From positions 1,639,001 through 1,703,000 of the forward strand of contig NZ_CP092473.1 in NCBI RefSeq assembly GCF_014287515.2: DNA of 64,000 nt, written 5' to 3'. Numbering within the stretch: the first letter of the stretch is position 1; each line of letters opens with the position of its first letter. The notes under the pieces are model-generated. The model saw nothing but the letters and a program-made list of their open reading frames with translations, was not told where the DNA came from and ran no database searches. Shown here piece by piece: positions 62,163-64,000 of this stretch. The DNA is from Roseburia rectibacter (lineage in GTDB: Bacteria > Bacillota > Clostridia > Lachnospirales > Lachnospiraceae). A program made the position numbers and the translations under genes.

Positions 62163-63572
62163 ATGAAAAGAATTTACAGAGTTTACAAAAAGACAGTCAG
62201 TATTGTAAATGAGACAGCAAACGGGATGTACCGGAATCTGGTGGGAAAGAAAAAAGGATTTTTGTTAGAGAGTTATGACAAGAATTATGACCGCTATACA
62301 TTTTTCGGCGTAGAACCGGAAGAGATCATTTCCTCGAAGGGACAGTCACTGGTGATTACAAAAAAAGATGGTACCGAGGATGTCAGGGAGGGAAATCCGC
62401 TTACATTATTAAAAGAATATTATAACGAATTTGAAATCCGGAAGGATAATGAGGAACTGAATTTTTCGGGAGGTCTTGTGGGAAGTGTCGGTTATGACTT
62501 CGTGAGATACAGTGAGGTACTGCCGGAAGAAAACCCAGATGAGATCGGGATTGAGACGGTTCAGCTTATGCTGATGAAAGAATTCATTGTGGTTGATCAT
62601 GTGGCAGAAACACTGACCGCGGTGATCTTAGAATCCGATGATGAGACAGGAAAAGAAACGGCAGCGAAAAAAGCAGCAGAATTGATCAAAACTGCCATGC
62701 AGGAACAGAAAGAATCAGAAGTAAGACTGATTCCGGATGGAGTGATCACGAAAAAGTCAGATACTTTAGAGGAATACAGTGAAAAGGTAAATAAGATCAA
62801 ACAGTATATCCGTGATGGACATATTTTCCAGACCGTGTTATCACAGCGCTGGACGATCGAGACGGGACAGGATGGATTTGATCTGTACTGCGAACTCCGT
62901 GAGCTAAACCCATCTCCATATCTTTATTATTTTAATTTTGGAGATTTTGAAGTGATTGGAAGTTCCCCGGAGATGCTGGTCAAACAACAGGGAAATAGGG
63001 TATTTACCTGCCCGATCGCCGGAACAAGACCAAGGGGAAAGACAAAGGAAGAAGATGACAGACTGCACAGGGAATTGCTTGCCGATGAAAAAGAACGTGC
63101 CGAACATGTCATGTTAGTTGATCTGGCCCGCAATGATATGGGACGCATCTCAGAGTTTGGTACGGTAAAAGTTACAGACTTTATGAGCGTAAAAAATTAT
63201 TCACATGTCATGCATATCGTCTCGATGGTCGAGGGACGCAAGAAAGGCAGTTTTCACCCGTTTGATCTGCTGGCATCCTTCCTCCCGGCAGGAACTTTGA
63301 GCGGAGCACCAAAGATCAGGGCGATGGAGATTATCGAAGAACTAGAGAGTGTGAGAAGAGGCCTTTACGGTGGTGCAACCGGATATGTGGATTTTTCCGG
63401 CGATATGGATTTCTGTATCACGATCCGTACGATGATCAAAAAAGGAAAAAATGTTTATTTACAGGCAGGAGCCGGAATCGTTGCAGATTCTGTTCCGGAA
63501 AATGAATACAAAGAATGTTGTAACAAGGTCATGGCTCTGGCAAAAACCCTTGTGGAGGAGGAAAACTTATGA
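62163..63572 (+). CDS. trpE: Anthranilate synthase component I
   Basis: 469 residues, chorismate-binding fold: HIFQTVLSQRW, NPSPYLYYFNFGDFEVIGSSPEMLV, CPIAGTRPRG, ARNDMGRI, GTLSGAPKIRAMEII and YGGATGYVDF. Converts chorismate plus ammonia (from TrpG) to anthranilate, the first step of tryptophan synthesis. GGAG is six bases before ATG 62163. Controlled by the T-box upstream; overlaps trpG by four bases. Confidence 0.95.
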   Translation: MKRIYRVYKKTVSIVNETANGMYRNLVGKKKGFLLESYDKNYDRYTFFGVEPEEIISSKGQSLVITKKDGTEDVREGNPLTLLKEYYNEFEIRKDNEELNFSGGLVGSVGYDFVRYSEVLPEENPDEIGIETVQLMLMKEFIVVDHVAETLTAVILESDDETGKETAAKKAAELIKTAMQEQKESEVRLIPDGVITKKSDTLEEYSEKVNKIKQYIRDGHIFQTVLSQRWTIETGQDGFDLYCELRELNPSPYLYYFNFGDFEVIGSSPEMLVKQQGNRVFTCPIAGTRPRGKTKEEDDRLHRELLADEKERAEHVMLVDLARNDMGRISEFGTVKVTDFMSVKNYSHVMHIVSMVEGRKKGSFHPFDLLASFLPAGTLSGAPKIRAMEIIEELESVRRGLYGGATGYVDFSGDMDFCITIRTMIKKGKNVYLQAGAGIVADSVPENEYKECCNKVMALAKTLVEEENL

Positions 63573-64000
63573 TATTGCTGATCGATAACTACGATTCATT
63601 TACGTTTAATCTGTATCAATATATTGGAACTTTCACGCAGGATATCAAAGTTGTCCGTAATGATAAAATTACGATCGATGAGATAAAAGAGATGCATCCG
63701 GAAAAGATCGTTCTCTCACCAGGACCGAAAAGTCCGAAGGAGGCAGGAATCTGTATGGATGTGGTAAAAGAATTTTATAAAGAGATCCCAATTCTCGGTA
63801 TCTGTCTCGGACATCAGTGTATCGGCGAGGCATTTGGAGGAACCGTGACATACGCAAAAGCATTGTTCCATGGAAAGCAGTCGGAGATCACACATACCGG
63901 AACCGGAATCTTTGCAGGAATTACATCGCCGGTTAAAGTGGCAAGATATCACTCCTTAGCAGTGCAGATGGATGATCTGCCGGAGTGCCTTACGGTTACG
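63569..64000 (+). CDS. trpG: Anthranilate synthase component II, glutamine amidotransferase (partial, runs off the window)
   Basis: 144 residues visible. Class I amidotransferase: LLIDNYDSFTFNLYQY, VLSPGPKSPKEAG, the catalytic Cys in GICLGHQCIGEAFGG, and YHSLAV. The C-terminal catalytic His-Glu lies beyond the window end. GGAGGAGG lies within the end of trpE. Supplies ammonia to TrpE; may also serve para-aminobenzoate synthesis. Confidence 0.95.
   Translation, partial: MILLIDNYDSFTFNLYQYIGTFTQDIKVVRNDKITIDEIKEMHPEKIVLSPGPKSPKEAGICMDVVKEFYKEIPILGICLGHQCIGEAFGGTVTYAKALFHGKQSEITHTGTGIFAGITSPVKVARYHSLAVQMDDLPECLTVT

Noticed and set aside
61788..62166. Open frames of 90-97 codons inside the T-box leader
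   Set aside because: They overlap the T-box, two terminators and several perfect hairpins; no SD at suitable spacing.

Overview
The window looks like a chromosome segment of a low-to-mid-GC Firmicute, most likely a gut Lachnospiraceae close to Roseburia or Agathobacter. This rests on AGGAGG-type ribosome binding sites, ATGA overlaps between genes, TPP and T-box leaders, a CD1871A-type CXXC miniprotein, oligosaccharide-catabolic operons (GH31, GH3, GH2, GH36) and IS3/IS1634 elements. I saw no tRNA, rRNA, CRISPR array or replication origin.

Layout. 0-7 kb: an uncharacterised protein, a DUF4143 ATPase, and an AraC regulator divergent from a heterodimeric ABC exporter. 7-13.6 kb: a YesN-type response regulator divergent from a GH31-GH3 pair suited to isoprimeverose-like disaccharides. 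13.6-20 kb: a REC-GGDEF-EAL-PAS protein with an HPt partner, a phosphopantetheinyl transferase, greA, metF and two uncharacterised genes. 20-24 kb: a CXXC miniprotein, membrane polyferredoxin and TlpA lipoprotein, divergent from a two-component system. 24-29.5 kb: an insertion-sequence graveyard (an IS3 element, an IS3 remnant, an IS1634-type transposase, gene relics). 29.5-36.6 kb: a DUF5692-like membrane protein, a two-component system with a MacB/Bce-type ABC transporter, a TetR regulator and a methyltransferase. 36.6-50 kb: a mosaic of an ABC exporter with a leader-peptide region, two group II intron remnants, a TPP riboswitch, thiD-cytX-thiW, another IS3 element, a conjugative-element helicase fragment, a PerR/YaaA peroxide operon, a diguanylate cyclase and a truncated permease. 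49.5-60.4 kb: larBC, then TetR, GH2, a GT28-like protein, a GPH symporter and GH36. 60.4-64 kb: a MATE relic, YqeC, and trpEG behind a long T-box leader. The last gene runs off the window.

Most notable signals. (1) The ABC exporter at 36982 has a ~210-nt leader with two short SD-preceded peptides, each overlapping a perfect hairpin. The segments can also pair in mutually exclusive ways, one of which covers the exporter start region. (2) A dispersed structured leader lies directly upstream of at least three unrelated start codons (GH31, thiD, GPH symporter). It carries an upstream AAATCCTC-type anti-SD complementary to the GAGGATTT SD. Its hairpin also precedes a fourth gene, the methyltransferase. 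(3) A ~1 kb non-coding foldback repeat family (one apparently complete copy, one end-truncated copy, one solo end) separates the TPP riboswitch from thiD and sits in the larBC operon. (4) Several gene relics (ABC exporter, peroxiredoxin, MATE, group II intron) share the same pattern: ends kept, middle lost.
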